A stretch of DNA of 21,603 nt from CAWVWD01 sp045106825 (lineage in GTDB: Bacteria > Bacteroidota > Bacteroidia > Chitinophagales > Saprospiraceae), in the NCBI GenBank assembly GCA_045106825.1, contig JBGCFH010000254.1:1-21603 (forward strand). The letters are read 5' to 3'. The notes under the pieces are model-generated. The model was not told the origin of the DNA, did not search any database, and was given only the letters and a program-made list of their open reading frames with translations. Positions 1-7,122 of the stretch are shown here, in pieces. The translations under genes and the position numbers were made by a program. How positions within the stretch are numbered: the stretch's first letter is position 1; each line of letters begins with the position of its first letter.

Positions 1-572
1 GACATTACTTTCGGTACTTCCGTGAATAATGGCTCAGGAAGTGTAAAAAAGTCTTTCTTAAAACTATTGTTGAATCGTTGAGCGATATTTCGAGACAACT
101 CTAAATGCTGTTCTTGATCTTTTCCGACAGGAACAAAATCCGCTTTATAAATCAAAATATCTGCCGCTTGTAAAACAGGATAACCAAACAATCCAGCTGA
201 TACGAATCCATCTTTATCCGATTCTTGAACCTGTTGCGTTTTGTCCTTAAATTGCGTCATACGAGACAATTGTCCATACGAACAAGTACAACTTAAAATC
301 CAGCTCAATTCAGCGTGTTCAGGCACCATTGACTGAATGAATACATTCTCAATATCAACACCACAAGCCAATAAATTGAACGCTAAATTCCAAGTGTTTT
401 CACGCAATTTTTTTGCATTGTAAGGCATTGTCATTGCATGATAATCTACGATTCCGTAGAAGCATTTATATTGTTCTTGTAGTCGAACCCAGTTTTGAAC
501 TGCACCAAAGTAGTTACCAAAGTGCATATCACCAGTCGGTTGAATACAAGATAAAACTCTTTTCTTTTCCAT
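1..572 (-). CDS. trpS: Tryptophanyl-tRNA synthetase, N-terminal part (runs off the window)
   Basis: This class I aminoacyl-tRNA synthetase charges tRNA-Trp in the cytoplasm. About 190 codons are visible from an ATG at 572; bacterial TrpS is about 320-350 residues, so the C-terminal part, including the KMSKS loop, lies beyond base 1. The translation starts MEKKRVLSCIQPTGDMHFGN, with the family's PTG segment and the HIGH-type signature as HFGN. It continues with ATP/Trp-pocket features typical of TrpS: GIVDYHAMT, a QSMVPEH segment, SRMTQFKDK, and a GYPVLQAADIL stretch followed by VPVGKDQEQHLEL. The gene lies 123 bp downstream of the RidA gene on the same strand. The gap holds an inverted period-7 repeat, which would sit in any leader shared with the upstream gene. 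The assignment is secure. Confidence 0.96.
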   Translation of the reverse strand, partial: MEKKRVLSCIQPTGDMHFGNYFGAVQNWVRLQEQYKCFYGIVDYHAMTMPYNAKKLRENTWNLAFNLLACGVDIENVFIQSMVPEHAELSWILSCTCSYGQLSRMTQFKDKTQQVQESDKDGFVSAGLFGYPVLQAADILIYKADFVPVGKDQEQHLELSRNIAQRFNNSFKKDFFTLPEPLFTEVPKVM

Positions 573-580
573 GAGGAATA

Positions 581-695
581 AAGTTGCGAGTTGTGAGTTG
601 CAGGTTGCGGGTTTGACAAACCAACGCCAGTTTTTTACTTATATAAAATCTGTCGTTGAAACGATAAAACCCGCAACCCGCAACTCGCAACTCGT
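581..695. repeat. Inverted heptamer-period repeat between ridA and trpS
   Basis: The left arm 586-614 reads as 7-nt words of the type GAGTTGC/GGGTTGC. The right arm 667-695 is its reverse complement at 26 of 29 positions, with 52 nt between them. The right arm ends directly at the ridA stop codon (696-698). The arms could form a GC-rich hairpin far stronger than the surrounding AT-rich DNA. The word is specific to this gap; the 7-nt spacing is shared with other gaps in the window. Confidence 0.85.
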
Positions 696-1076
696 TTACA
701 AAACTGCTGTTACAGAAATCTCTACATTAACGTTTTTTGGTAGCGTTTTCACAGCAACGGCTTCACGAGCAGGTGCTTGTGCTTCATCAAAATATTCTGC
801 ATACACTTCGTTGATGTCATTATAATATCCCATGTCTGACATAAAAATGGATACTTTCACAACATTCGTAAAGTCTGCTCCAGCTTTGTGTAAAACTGCC
901 ATAATATTCGTCATCACCTGACGAGTTTCTTTCTTAATATTGTCCATTACCAACTGTTTTGTTGTTGGGTTAATGGCAATCTGACCTGAAAGAAATAAAA
1001 AACCATTAGCTAAAACTGCTTGATTATAAGGGCCAACAGGTGAAGGTGCGTTTTCTGTATTGATAATCTGTTTCAT
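696..1076 (-). CDS. ridA: RidA family (YjgF/YER057c/UK114) enamine/imine deaminase
   Basis: The 126-residue product has the usual RidA length. Members of this cytosolic trimeric family hydrolyse reactive 2-aminoacrylate and related enamines released by PLP enzymes. The family landmarks are in order: NTENAPSPVGPYNQAV at residues 7-21, FLFLSGQI near 27-33, VVKVSIFMSDM near 72-82, and the C-terminal PAREAVAVKTLPKNVNVEI block. That block holds the substrate-carboxylate arginine (Arg104) and a conserved Glu (119). The ATG at 1076 puts the N-terminus where the family begins. The gene sits between rpmF and trpS, has its own spacing on both sides, and is flanked on both sides by heptamer-period inverted repeats. 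The in vivo substrate cannot be read from sequence. Confidence 0.93.
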   Translation of the reverse strand: MKQIINTENAPSPVGPYNQAVLANGFLFLSGQIAINPTTKQLVMDNIKKETRQVMTNIMAVLHKAGADFTNVVKVSIFMSDMGYYNDINEVYAEYFDEAQAPAREAVAVKTLPKNVNVEISVTAVL

Positions 1077-1080
1077 TTAT

Positions 1081-1147
1081 TTGGTGATTGGCGATTGGCG
1101 ATTGGTGATTGGTTAAAAAGAACGAATCACTGATTACAAATCACTAC
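1081..1147. repeat. Inverted heptamer-period repeat upstream of ridA
   Basis: The left block 1082-1110 consists of GGTGATT/GGCGATT heptamers, four in a row. The right block 1123-1147 is in the opposite orientation, with GATT/GTGATT words in the same 7-nt phase, but matches the left arm only imperfectly (about 16 of 25 positions). The spacer is an AT-rich dozen bases. It lies between the rpmF terminator and the ridA start. Confidence 0.75.
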
Positions 1148-1160
1148 CGTACTAATAACT

Positions 1161-1202
1161 AAAAAAAACACAAAAAGCCCCAAATCCGAACGGACAGGAG
1201 CT
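1161..1202 (-). terminator. Intrinsic terminator of rpmF
   Basis: Read on the minus strand, AGCTCC (1202-1197) pairs with GGGGCT (1181-1176). An inner TCCG-TT-CGGA hairpin lies between them, and TTTTTGTGTTTTTTTT follows. It begins about 35 nt after the rpmF stop codon and separates rpmF from ridA. Confidence 0.85.
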
Positions 1203-1237
1203 TGATGCTAAATATCTTGAATAAGTTCTTTGATAAA

Positions 1238-1429
1238 CTACTCAGCCTCGTCGTAATTAACGATAACCTGTCCTTTGTAATACAAGTTACCTTCGTACCA
1301 ATACGCACGATGCCAAAGATGTGGTTCGCCAGTTTTTGGGCAAATTGATACATTTGGAGCTTCAGTTTTGTAATGCGTACGACGCTTACGTTTGCGTTGT
1401 TTTGATATTCTACTCTTAGGATGTGCCAT
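1238..1429 (-). CDS. rpmF: 50S ribosomal protein L32
   Basis: The 63-residue basic protein starts MAHPKSRISKQRKRKRRTHY, the conserved L32 N-terminus. The Bacteroidota-type C-terminal half follows (CPKTGEPHLWHRAYW, then YYKGQVIVN). Many bacterial L32 proteins bind zinc with four cysteines. Here only one (Cys30) remains and the later pair is replaced by the HLWHR region, so this is the zinc-independent (C-minus) form. It follows the DUF177 gene on the same strand with a 133-bp gap; the DUF177(YceD)-rpmF order is conserved across bacteria. A strong intrinsic terminator follows the stop codon. Confidence 0.96.
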   Translation of the reverse strand: MAHPKSRISKQRKRKRRTHYKTEAPNVSICPKTGEPHLWHRAYWYEGNLYYKGQVIVNYDEAE

Positions 1430-1521
1430 TTTTCGACTCTTTTATAAATTTCCTCAATTCAATCTGATAAATACTTAAAATGCTAAGTCATTTATCAATT
1501 CTATTCACAAATCTCAAAAAC

Positions 1522-1568
1522 AAGTATAATTCGTAAAGTAATTTATAGTTTACACTTTACACTTATAT
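1522..1568. repeat. Inverted heptamer-like repeat between DUF177 and rpmF
   Basis: GTAAAGT at 1533-1539 and ACTTTAC at 1554-1560 are perfect inverted copies. The flanks continue as AT-rich 7-nt-spaced words of the GTAAAGT/GTAAACT/ATAAATT type, and the outer parts of the arms (AAGTATAA and TTATATTT) match roughly. The second arm runs into the 3' end of the DUF177 gene (stop at 1563-1565). Low complexity makes this the weakest clear member of the group. Confidence 0.55.
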
Positions 1569-2081
1569 TTTTAAATTTTTTAATGCTGACCAAATATCAT
1601 CTTGATTATCATCATCTTCTACTTCATCTCCAGAATTGAATTGCGAAAAATCAAATCCACAAATCGGTTCTTCTGTTTCTGTCAAAGCACAAGCTTTTTT
1701 GATAGGTAAATTTAAGTGAAGTAATTCATAAATCAATGAAGCAACGTTGTAATCAACTGCTGTTTCATGAATATAAATAATGTCTTCATCTTCTCCAGGT
1801 TCTTCCCGCATTTTTATAATAAATTGCTGATTGCCTTTAATCGGTAAATCAAAATTGTCAGCACATCTATCACAAATTGTTTGAATTGTTCCTTCAAAAT
1901 CAAAATCCAAAACAAACATTCTCGATTGCTTATCAAAAGCTAAGTGAATGTTTAAATCAGAATTTTCAATTAAAGAATTTTCAAAGTGTTGAAAAAACGC
2001 TTTATTTATATTAAAATCAAAATGATGGATTCCTTTTTTTAGTCCTGAAAAAGGAATTTTGTAACCAATCAATGCTTTCAT
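1563..2081 (-). CDS. DUF177 (YceD-like) protein
   Basis: The 172-residue cytosolic protein belongs to the DUF177/YceD family encoded just upstream of rpmF; the family is linked to ribosome/23S rRNA biogenesis, but the mechanism is not settled. The translation from the ATG at 2081 begins MKALIGYKIPFSGLKKGIHH, the N-terminus expected of flavobacterial members. A GTG five codons upstream (2096) would add MKCTT and lies only a few bases after the -7 box, so I prefer the ATG. The signature cysteine pair CDRC is at residues 70-73 in an IQTICDRCADNFDLP context. A second pair occurs in ACALTETEEPICGFD, and an acidic stretch (GDEVEDDDNQDD) lies near the C-terminus. It is probably co-transcribed with rpmF. 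Confidence 0.9.
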   Translation of the reverse strand: MKALIGYKIPFSGLKKGIHHFDFNINKAFFQHFENSLIENSDLNIHLAFDKQSRMFVLDFDFEGTIQTICDRCADNFDLPIKGNQQFIIKMREEPGEDEDIIYIHETAVDYNVASLIYELLHLNLPIKKACALTETEEPICGFDFSQFNSGDEVEDDDNQDDIWSALKNLKI

Positions 2082-2106
2082 TGTAGTACATTTCACAAAT
2101 GTGGTG

Positions 2107-2114
2107 CAAAGGTA
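2107..2114 (-). promoter_or_regulatory. Bacteroidota -7 box (TAnnTTTG) for DUF177-rpmF
   Basis: The minus strand reads TACCTTTG, an exact match to the TAnnTTTG consensus, 25 bp before the preferred ATG. No TTG is found at the usual -33 spacing. The predicted leader is about 20 nt. Confidence 0.7.
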
Positions 2115-2300
2115 TCATTTTACACCAAAATCTGAAAATTATTTTTAAAAAAAATTTGATTGTACCGATTTTATCGGCCGCCCAATTATTCTGTGATTTA
2201 ATTGTTATCGGTTTGATTACTGTTTTGACGTGTTTTATATGCTTTTTTATTAAAAACAATGAGCGAAGAAATAACAAATAACAATTTAACAATAAATCTT

Positions 2301-3107
2301 CTAACTGTATTCTGATAATATTCGTTCGATTACCATTGTCTTTTTATTATGCTCATTAGCGACTTTTTTCCAAGCCATTGGCTTTAATACTGGAATTAGT
2401 CCTTTCACTTTTTTAATAAAAGACAGTAATTTTTCTAAATTTGGAAGAAAATCAGCGTAAAAATACCAAGTTGCGGTTTGTCCATTATCTACAATAGCGA
2501 TAAATGAATTTTGTCTTTGAAAACGATACGTTGTTTCATTAGATACTAAAATAAACGATGTAGAAATCTCTTGCATATTGCTACGTAACAACAGTAAAGT
2601 TTTTGTATCAGGAGATTTATGTTCGCCTTGCACATAAAAACCAGATAGTTGCGGTTGCATCACTAATGCATCCCAAACACTTAATAATAATTGTTTAGAA
2701 AACTTGTGAGGATGAGAAATCAACATGTCTGGAAAAAGTTGTGTATGTAATAAGATTTTTGGGTCAGCATCTTGATTTTTTAGATTTAGAAACCACGTCC
2801 AATCTCTGCCTCGTTCACAAAACAATGGAATGATTTTGCGAGACTTGAGTAATTCTAAATTTTTATCATTTAAACCATCAAAGGAATCTGTTTGTCCAAA
2901 CAAATACAATGGATTAACCTCTAAAAAAACACTAAATTGAAAAAGTGTATCCAACATATTCGCTATCAAAAAATATTCTTTAATAGCTTCAGGCAATTTT
3001 ATATCATAAGCTTCTTCTATAGCAGTGATTTCTGCCAATCGATTAGAATCTATAATAGGTTCAACTTCTAATAAGTCAAAAATTGCTTGATGATATTTAA
3101 GTGTCAT
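2301..3107 (-). CDS. SMI1/KNR4 (SUKH)-like protein
   Basis: This 268-residue soluble protein has no signal peptide. Near the N-terminus, residues 30-51 (IEEAYDIKLPEAIKEYFLIANM) match the SUKH-type opening: an acidic helix, LP, then an aromatic-rich helix ending in N. A WTWFLNLKNQDADPKILLH segment near 120 and a WKKVANEHNKK tail follow. SUKH proteins often act as immunity proteins against secreted toxins, but many are stand-alone genes of unknown role. No toxin gene lies beside it here: its neighbours are the DUF177 promoter and the divergent kptA. The length exceeds that of a minimal SUKH domain (about 130-150), so the C-terminal half is unassigned. Family membership is likely; function is open. 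Confidence 0.6.
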   Translation of the reverse strand: MTLKYHQAIFDLLEVEPIIDSNRLAEITAIEEAYDIKLPEAIKEYFLIANMLDTLFQFSVFLEVNPLYLFGQTDSFDGLNDKNLELLKSRKIIPLFCERGRDWTWFLNLKNQDADPKILLHTQLFPDMLISHPHKFSKQLLLSVWDALVMQPQLSGFYVQGEHKSPDTKTLLLLRSNMQEISTSFILVSNETTYRFQRQNSFIAIVDNGQTATWYFYADFLPNLEKLLSFIKKVKGLIPVLKPMAWKKVANEHNKKTMVIERILSEYS

Positions 3108-3326
3108 TTTTAGTAGTTTATGTATTATTTAGGTTGGAAAGTTTTGTAAGAGATTGATTTTTAGCATTTAATACACAAAACCAAAAACATGTTATGCTAA
3201 TATAATGTATCATTTTTCATTAAAAAAATTTAAAGCTACAATTTAAAAGGAATTTTTATAAAAAGAAAATGGTTATGCTCTGTATTATTACCAATAAATA
3301 ATTTTTTAAAATAAAACATTAAAACC

Positions 3327-3857
3327 ATGAATGATAAAACAACTAAAAAAATCAGTAAATTTCTTTCTTATGTTCTAAGACATAATCCCGATAAATTAGA
3401 TCTAACATTAGATGAACAAGGTTGGACTTCGGTCGAGGAACTACTGGGCAAATTGAATAATGTGTCGATGGAACAACTCGAATATGTTGTCGCAAATAAT
3501 AATAAAAAACGATTTGCTTTTAATAATGATAAAACTCAAATTCGAGCAAATCAAGGACATTCAATCAAAATTGATTTAGCTTATGAAGCTATCAAACCGC
3601 CCAAATTTCTCTATCACGGAACAGCGACTAAAAATATTAATTCTATTCAAAAAAGTGGAATTATTAAAGGAAGTCGTCATCATGTTCATCTTTCTGCGGA
3701 TATTGACACAGCGACAAATGTGGGACAAAGACATGGAAAACCTGTTATTCTTATTGTAAAATCAATAGCAATGTATGAGCGAGGTTATGAGTTTTTCCTT
3801 TCGGAAAATGGTGTTTGGTTAACCGATTTTATACCGACTGAGTTTATTGATTTTTAA
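3327..3857 (+). CDS. kptA: RNA 2'-phosphotransferase (Tpt1/KptA family)
   Basis: KptA/Tpt1 transfers an internal RNA 2'-phosphate to NAD+, giving ADP-ribose 1'',2''-cyclic phosphate and nicotinamide. In fungi this finishes tRNA splicing; bacteria with no such splicing also carry it and its role there is unknown. The 176-residue protein is full length. The N-terminal RNA-binding half has SKFLSYVLRHNPDKLDL with Arg18-His19, GWTSVEELL, and QIRANQGHSI (Arg73, His78). The C-terminal ADP-ribosyltransferase-like half has LYHGTA (His97), SRHHVHLS (Arg117) and a VGQRHGKPVIL segment (Arg135). These are the family's catalytic and substrate-binding positions, and all look intact. It is a single gene, divergent from the SUKH-like gene and convergent with the glucosaminidase-like gene. 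Confidence 0.94.
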   Translation: MNDKTTKKISKFLSYVLRHNPDKLDLTLDEQGWTSVEELLGKLNNVSMEQLEYVVANNNKKRFAFNNDKTQIRANQGHSIKIDLAYEAIKPPKFLYHGTATKNINSIQKSGIIKGSRHHVHLSADIDTATNVGQRHGKPVILIVKSIAMYERGYEFFLSENGVWLTDFIPTEFIDF

Positions 3858-3874
3858 AGATAAAGAATTAAATA

Positions 3875-3914
3875 AAGATGAAAAGCACTTTAAAAGTGCC
3901 TTTCATTTTCATCA
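3875..3914. terminator. Bidirectional terminator between kptA and the glucosaminidase-like gene
   Basis: ATGAAAA-GCACTT (3878-3890) pairs with AAGTGC-CTTTCAT (3894-3906) around a 3-nt loop, with one A·C mismatch in a 13-position stem. A-rich sequence lies on one side and T-rich on the other. It sits between two convergent genes. Confidence 0.85.
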
Positions 3915-3918
3915 ATTC

Positions 3919-4722
3919 TTACTCATCAAACTTATCCAAATCATATTCTTGAATAATTTTGATTAATAATTCGGAATATGTTTTATCTGTCGAATAACCT
4001 TTTTCTTTCAATCCTTTTGCCCATTGTTTATAATCCGTAGAACTAAATTGTTTCAAATCTACGAATCGACCTTTGGTAATCAGTTCGCTGTGATCCCGAA
4101 AACTTTTCCAAGCACTTTTGTACGAACGATAACAAACGCCTTGAATCTCACGAGTTCCTTCCGTCCATGTAGAGCCACAAGTAATACTAAAATGATTATT
4201 GTCTTTCGTTGCTAATTCTCCTGTTCCAGCTTGTCCGTGAAGCAATGCTTGTGCTAAAGTTATGGAAGCAGGAACGCCAAACAGGTTCATTTCTTCTACT
4301 GCGATGTGAGAATATCGTTTGATAAAAGCCTTCTTTTTTGAGGTTTTCACGTCATTGTAAACGCCTTCTAAAGTCTTTGGAACTTTGTCTTTTTTATCTT
4401 TACTGCCAAATAAGAATGGAAATAAAGAAAAGGTTTCCTTACGACTATCTTGTTGCATTTTCTCTGTAAATCCTTGATTCTGATCTGTTTGTGTACCATT
4501 CGGATATTGTTCTTCGATGGTTGGCGGAAGCTCGTTACTACTATTGCCGAAAGGCGAAGATAAATCAAAGTGTATCGTCAAATCTTTATATGAAAAGACG
4601 ATAATGATTAACAATAATAAAGTCAATTTTTGCCAGTTTTTGCCTACAAAAGTTTTGATTTGATACACATAATAGTTTTGTTGAGCTTTATATCGCTGAA
4701 GAAATCGTCGTTTATTTAGCAT
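3919..4722 (-). CDS. Membrane-anchored GH73-type glucosaminidase-like protein with altered catalytic position
   Basis: The 267-residue protein has a basic cytosolic N-terminus, one membrane segment (about 33-45, KLTLLLLIIIVFSY), a Gln/Ser-rich linker, and a C-terminal glucosaminidase (FlgJ/LytG, GH73) domain from about 132. The domain shows HIAVEEMNLFGVPASITLAQ, then NNHFSITC, then YKSAWKSFRDHSELI and GYSTDKTYSELLIKIIQ, all in family order. Active GH73 enzymes cut peptidoglycan between GlcNAc and MurNAc and normally have LAQxxLESGxGxSxLA here. In this protein the aligned residues are LAQALLHGQAGTGELA, so the catalytic Glu position is His162. It may therefore be a non-catalytic peptidoglycan binder, or use another acid such as Glu169. 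It has its own upstream -7 box and a convergent terminator. Confidence 0.82.
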   Translation of the reverse strand: MLNKRRFLQRYKAQQNYYVYQIKTFVGKNWQKLTLLLLIIIVFSYKDLTIHFDLSSPFGNSSNELPPTIEEQYPNGTQTDQNQGFTEKMQQDSRKETFSLFPFLFGSKDKKDKVPKTLEGVYNDVKTSKKKAFIKRYSHIAVEEMNLFGVPASITLAQALLHGQAGTGELATKDNNHFSITCGSTWTEGTREIQGVCYRSYKSAWKSFRDHSELITKGRFVDLKQFSSTDYKQWAKGLKEKGYSTDKTYSELLIKIIQEYDLDKFDE

Positions 4723-5059
4723 CGCAAGTGAATTTATTTGTTTTAAATAATATTATCTACAATTCAAATATAAAACAAATTGTTTCAAATTGCAATTTTT
4801 AATTATGTAATATTAAAAAAATAAACGCTTTTAATCTTCGGTAACAGCTATTTTTAGTCACCACAACTAACGGTTCATTATTCATAACAACACATAAATG
4901 AAATCATTAAAGAACGATAAGTTTTACATCTTCAATTAAAACGCTTACTGTATTTTAACAATCTTTCACTTTAGTTTCGACTTCAAATAAAGGTCAATTT
5001 TTATTGATAATCATTAAGTTAATGTTTTAAAAATATTATTATTTCGGTATAATATATTT
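4723..5059. other. 337-bp gap between the glucosaminidase-like gene and the S41 protease gene
   Basis: The right part of the protease-glucosaminidase gap near 4765-4795 holds the promoter described separately. The rest is AT-rich with no convincing ORF, RNA gene, strong hairpin or tandem repeat. I see no U-tailed terminator for the protease gene. Confidence 0.5.
4765..4795 (-). promoter_or_regulatory. Promoter of the glucosaminidase-like gene
   Basis: The minus strand has TATATTTG (4772-4765), an exact TAnnTTTG -7 box. A TTG at 4795-4793 lies 20 bp upstream, a fitting -33 spacing. The start codon follows about 42 bp later. Confidence 0.65.
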
Positions 5060-6256
5060 TTAAAACTGTTCTAAACCTTTCAAAAATTGTTGGTCGTTCT
5101 CAATCTGACCGAATGAAAACGGTTTATCATTTTTGATAATAATATCTGGTTCAACGCCTTCTGTCAATAAATCTCGACCGTTTAACAAGCTAATTCTCGC
5201 TATCGAACAAGCCATTACATAATCATTAGCTAAAGGAATAAAAGTGTGAATTAAACCTTTGCCATTTGTTCGTTCTCCGATTATCATTGCTCTTTTTTCG
5301 TATTGTAATGAACCAGCTAAAAGTTCGGCAGCGCTTGCTGTTCCATTGTTTGTTAATACAACGATTGGTAAATCTGTGATTTTTTTTTCTAATGTTGGTA
5401 AAACACTTAGATAATTACTTTTGCCTTCGGTTTTTCCCATTGCCGCTTGTCCCATACAAAATCCGCCGATTCGTTGTGCTTCTTGCAATAATCCACCGGG
5501 GTTGTTGCGTAAGTCTAATAAGATTCCATCGACATTTTTTTCTTGAAATTGTTGGATAATATCTTGAAATTGTGGTGCAGCAGCATTAGTAAACTGCGGA
5601 AACCAAATACAACCGATTTGTTTTCCATCGTGTTCAACGACTTTAAAATAAGGTTCTAATGATTGTTGAACAAGAGCCGTTTTGACTTTAATTTTTTTAA
5701 GGTTTCCGTTTCGTTTTATTTTTAGTTTGACCTTTTTACCTTCTTTTAGACGCATCAAATCCATCACTTCTTCCAGTTGTAAACCGTCAACCGAAGTTCT
5801 ATTAATTGATAAAATAATATCGTTAGGTTGTAGATTTGCTTTTGCAGCTGGTGAGTTATGTAACGGTGTGATAATCTTAACTTCACGAGTTTTGCTATCA
5901 ATATCAACACATAGCATTTCGGTTAAACCGATTCCGATATGTTGAGATTTCGTTAGTTCTGTATTTAAGATTTTGAATTGTTCGGGCGTTAATACTCGAA
6001 CAGAAGGATCATCTAAACGAAAAAGTAAACTATCTACAAATTGTGTATTTTTTAATGACAACATCTCCATTAACAACACCGTTTCCAGTTCGATTTTTTT
6101 CCAATCTTTTCCATTGTATGTTGTATCATAATATTGATTATCAATGGATTGAATGACTTGACTAACAATTTCTTCACCTGGTTCTTTTTGTGCATTAGAA
6201 AAAAATGGAATTGCAAACATTGTTATTATCAATAAACCTTTTACATTATTTTTCAT
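5060..6256 (-). CDS. S41 family C-terminal processing peptidase (CtpA/Prc-like), exported
   Basis: From the ATG at 6256 the protein has 398 residues. It starts MKNNVKGLLIITMFAIPFFS and then NAQ, a signal peptide with a plausible AxA-like cut site. A TTG eight codons further up (6280) would spoil the signal peptide, so I reject it. After an N-terminal helical part comes a PDZ domain (about 105-195: HIGIGLTEM, SPAAKANLQPNDIILSINRT). The S41 core follows, with GILLDLRNNPGGLLQEA and NNGTASAAELLAG. The nucleophile is the Ser in TASAAE (Ser308) and the general base the Lys in RTNGKGLIHT (Lys333). The catalytic residues are present. Such envelope proteases clip exported proteins at their C-termini; the substrate is unknown. 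It is divergent from the exported protein at 6451. Confidence 0.93.
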   Translation of the reverse strand: MKNNVKGLLIITMFAIPFFSNAQKEPGEEIVSQVIQSIDNQYYDTTYNGKDWKKIELETVLLMEMLSLKNTQFVDSLLFRLDDPSVRVLTPEQFKILNTELTKSQHIGIGLTEMLCVDIDSKTREVKIITPLHNSPAAKANLQPNDIILSINRTSVDGLQLEEVMDLMRLKEGKKVKLKIKRNGNLKKIKVKTALVQQSLEPYFKVVEHDGKQIGCIWFPQFTNAAAPQFQDIIQQFQEKNVDGILLDLRNNPGGLLQEAQRIGGFCMGQAAMGKTEGKSNYLSVLPTLEKKITDLPIVVLTNNGTASAAELLAGSLQYEKRAMIIGERTNGKGLIHTFIPLANDYVMACSIARISLLNGRDLLTEGVEPDIIIKNDKPFSFGQIENDQQFLKGLEQF

Positions 6257-6285
6257 ATATTTTTTATAATTGTCTTTCAAATTTC

Positions 6286-6318
6286 TTGATACAAGAAACG
6301 AAACCTATTGTAACTTTG
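6286..6318 (+). promoter_or_regulatory. Promoter of the exported protein gene at 6451
   Basis: TTG at 6286-6288 and TAACTTTG at 6311-6318 form a -33/-7 pair with a 22-bp spacer. The predicted leader is about 125 nt and contains the inverted repeat 6351-6449. Confidence 0.6.
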
Positions 6319-6350
6319 ACAATAAAACACTATTTTTTCAACGTTTATTT

Positions 6351-6449
6351 TTTTTAGTTTAAATCGTGTTGTAGTTTAAGTAGTTCCTACATACCAAAAC
6401 GACTTAACCTAAGAAACGACTTAAACGACCAAAACTAAGAAACTAAAAA
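6351..6449. repeat. Inverted repeat in the presumed leader of the gene at 6451
   Basis: The left arm (about 6351-6390) starts TTTTTAGTTT and later has GTAGTTTAAGTAGTT. The reverse complement of 6410-6449 also starts TTTTTAGTTT, and has GTCGTTTAAGTCGTT at the same distance. The arms align without gaps, though not perfectly, and contain 7-nt-spaced GT-rich words. The right arm ends immediately before the ATG at 6451. Confidence 0.6.
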
Positions 6450-6450
6450 G

Positions 6451-7122
6451 ATGAAACGAACGATACTTTTTTTAATTGTAATTATTTGTATGGCTTTTCA
6501 GCCACAAAATGATAAGCTGACAACACAATCTATAATCAAGGAGGTTTTTGAATTGGCGAAAGCTGGATATGATAATATGGATGCGAAATCACTAATAAAA
6601 GCCGCTAAAATATTAATTGATAATCCCGAAGTTCGAGTCATCAAAACTCAAGAGGAAATTGATGAATATGAGCCTTCACAAGATGAATCAATTTTAGAAT
6701 CACATAATTTTTTTAATCCTTCTGAACTTCTTGCTGATGCTAAAAAATTCGCTCCTTATGATGCTAAAATCTTACATTGGAGAATTGAACAATTAGAAAA
6801 ACGCTTAAAAGGTTATCGAGAAATGAGTCTAAATTATAATAAAATCAAGGTAAAAAATTACTTGGTTTATGGTAATAATAGTAAGACGATTTTGATGAAT
6901 TTTGATAAAAATAAAAAGATTAGCATGTCGGTTCGTATTGGTAACAATTTGCAATTAAAGGTTCTGGATACGACATTGAAAAAAGCAGTTGGAACAAGTA
7001 AATTTATTGGCGATGCTCGTTTATTGACATTCACTGCTCAATCTGATGGCAACTACAAAATCACTATTGAAAATACTTCTGATAAAGCAAATGATTGTTA
7101 TTTGATGATTGAAACGAAGTAG
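6451..7122 (+). CDS. Exported protein of unknown function
   Basis: I do not recognise a named family. The 223-residue product begins MKRTILFLIVIICMAFQPQN, a signal peptide; there is no proper lipobox. Residues 20-140 are predicted to be helical, with repeated charged stretches (IDEYEPSQDESILE, then AKKFAPYDAKILHWRIEQLEKRLKGYREM). The last 80 residues look like a small beta-sandwich: MSVRIGNNLQLKVLD, DARLLTFTAQSDGNYKITIENTS, YLMIE. Its repeated hydrophobic pattern resembles PPC-type domains of exported proteins. It is transcribed from its own promoter, apparently with a long leader containing an inverted repeat, and is followed by the first arm of another inverted heptamer repeat. A periplasmic location is inferred. 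Confidence 0.75.
   Translation: MKRTILFLIVIICMAFQPQNDKLTTQSIIKEVFELAKAGYDNMDAKSLIKAAKILIDNPEVRVIKTQEEIDEYEPSQDESILESHNFFNPSELLADAKKFAPYDAKILHWRIEQLEKRLKGYREMSLNYNKIKVKNYLVYGNNSKTILMNFDKNKKISMSVRIGNNLQLKVLDTTLKKAVGTSKFIGDARLLTFTAQSDGNYKITIENTSDKANDCYLMIETK

Noticed and set aside
571..825. Plus-strand ORF across the ridA-trpS gap
   Set aside because: It reads through the inverted heptamer repeat and then antisense to ridA; it is a shadow.
2099..2281. Small plus-strand ORF with a membrane-like stretch (CDLIVIGLITVLTCFICFF)
   Set aside because: It overlaps the DUF177 promoter on the other strand, its N-terminus is unlike a real start, and the region has no other support for coding.
2017..2292. 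Minus-strand ORF upstream of and overlapping DUF177
   Set aside because: It overlaps the DUF177 start in another frame, has no family features, and spans the promoter.
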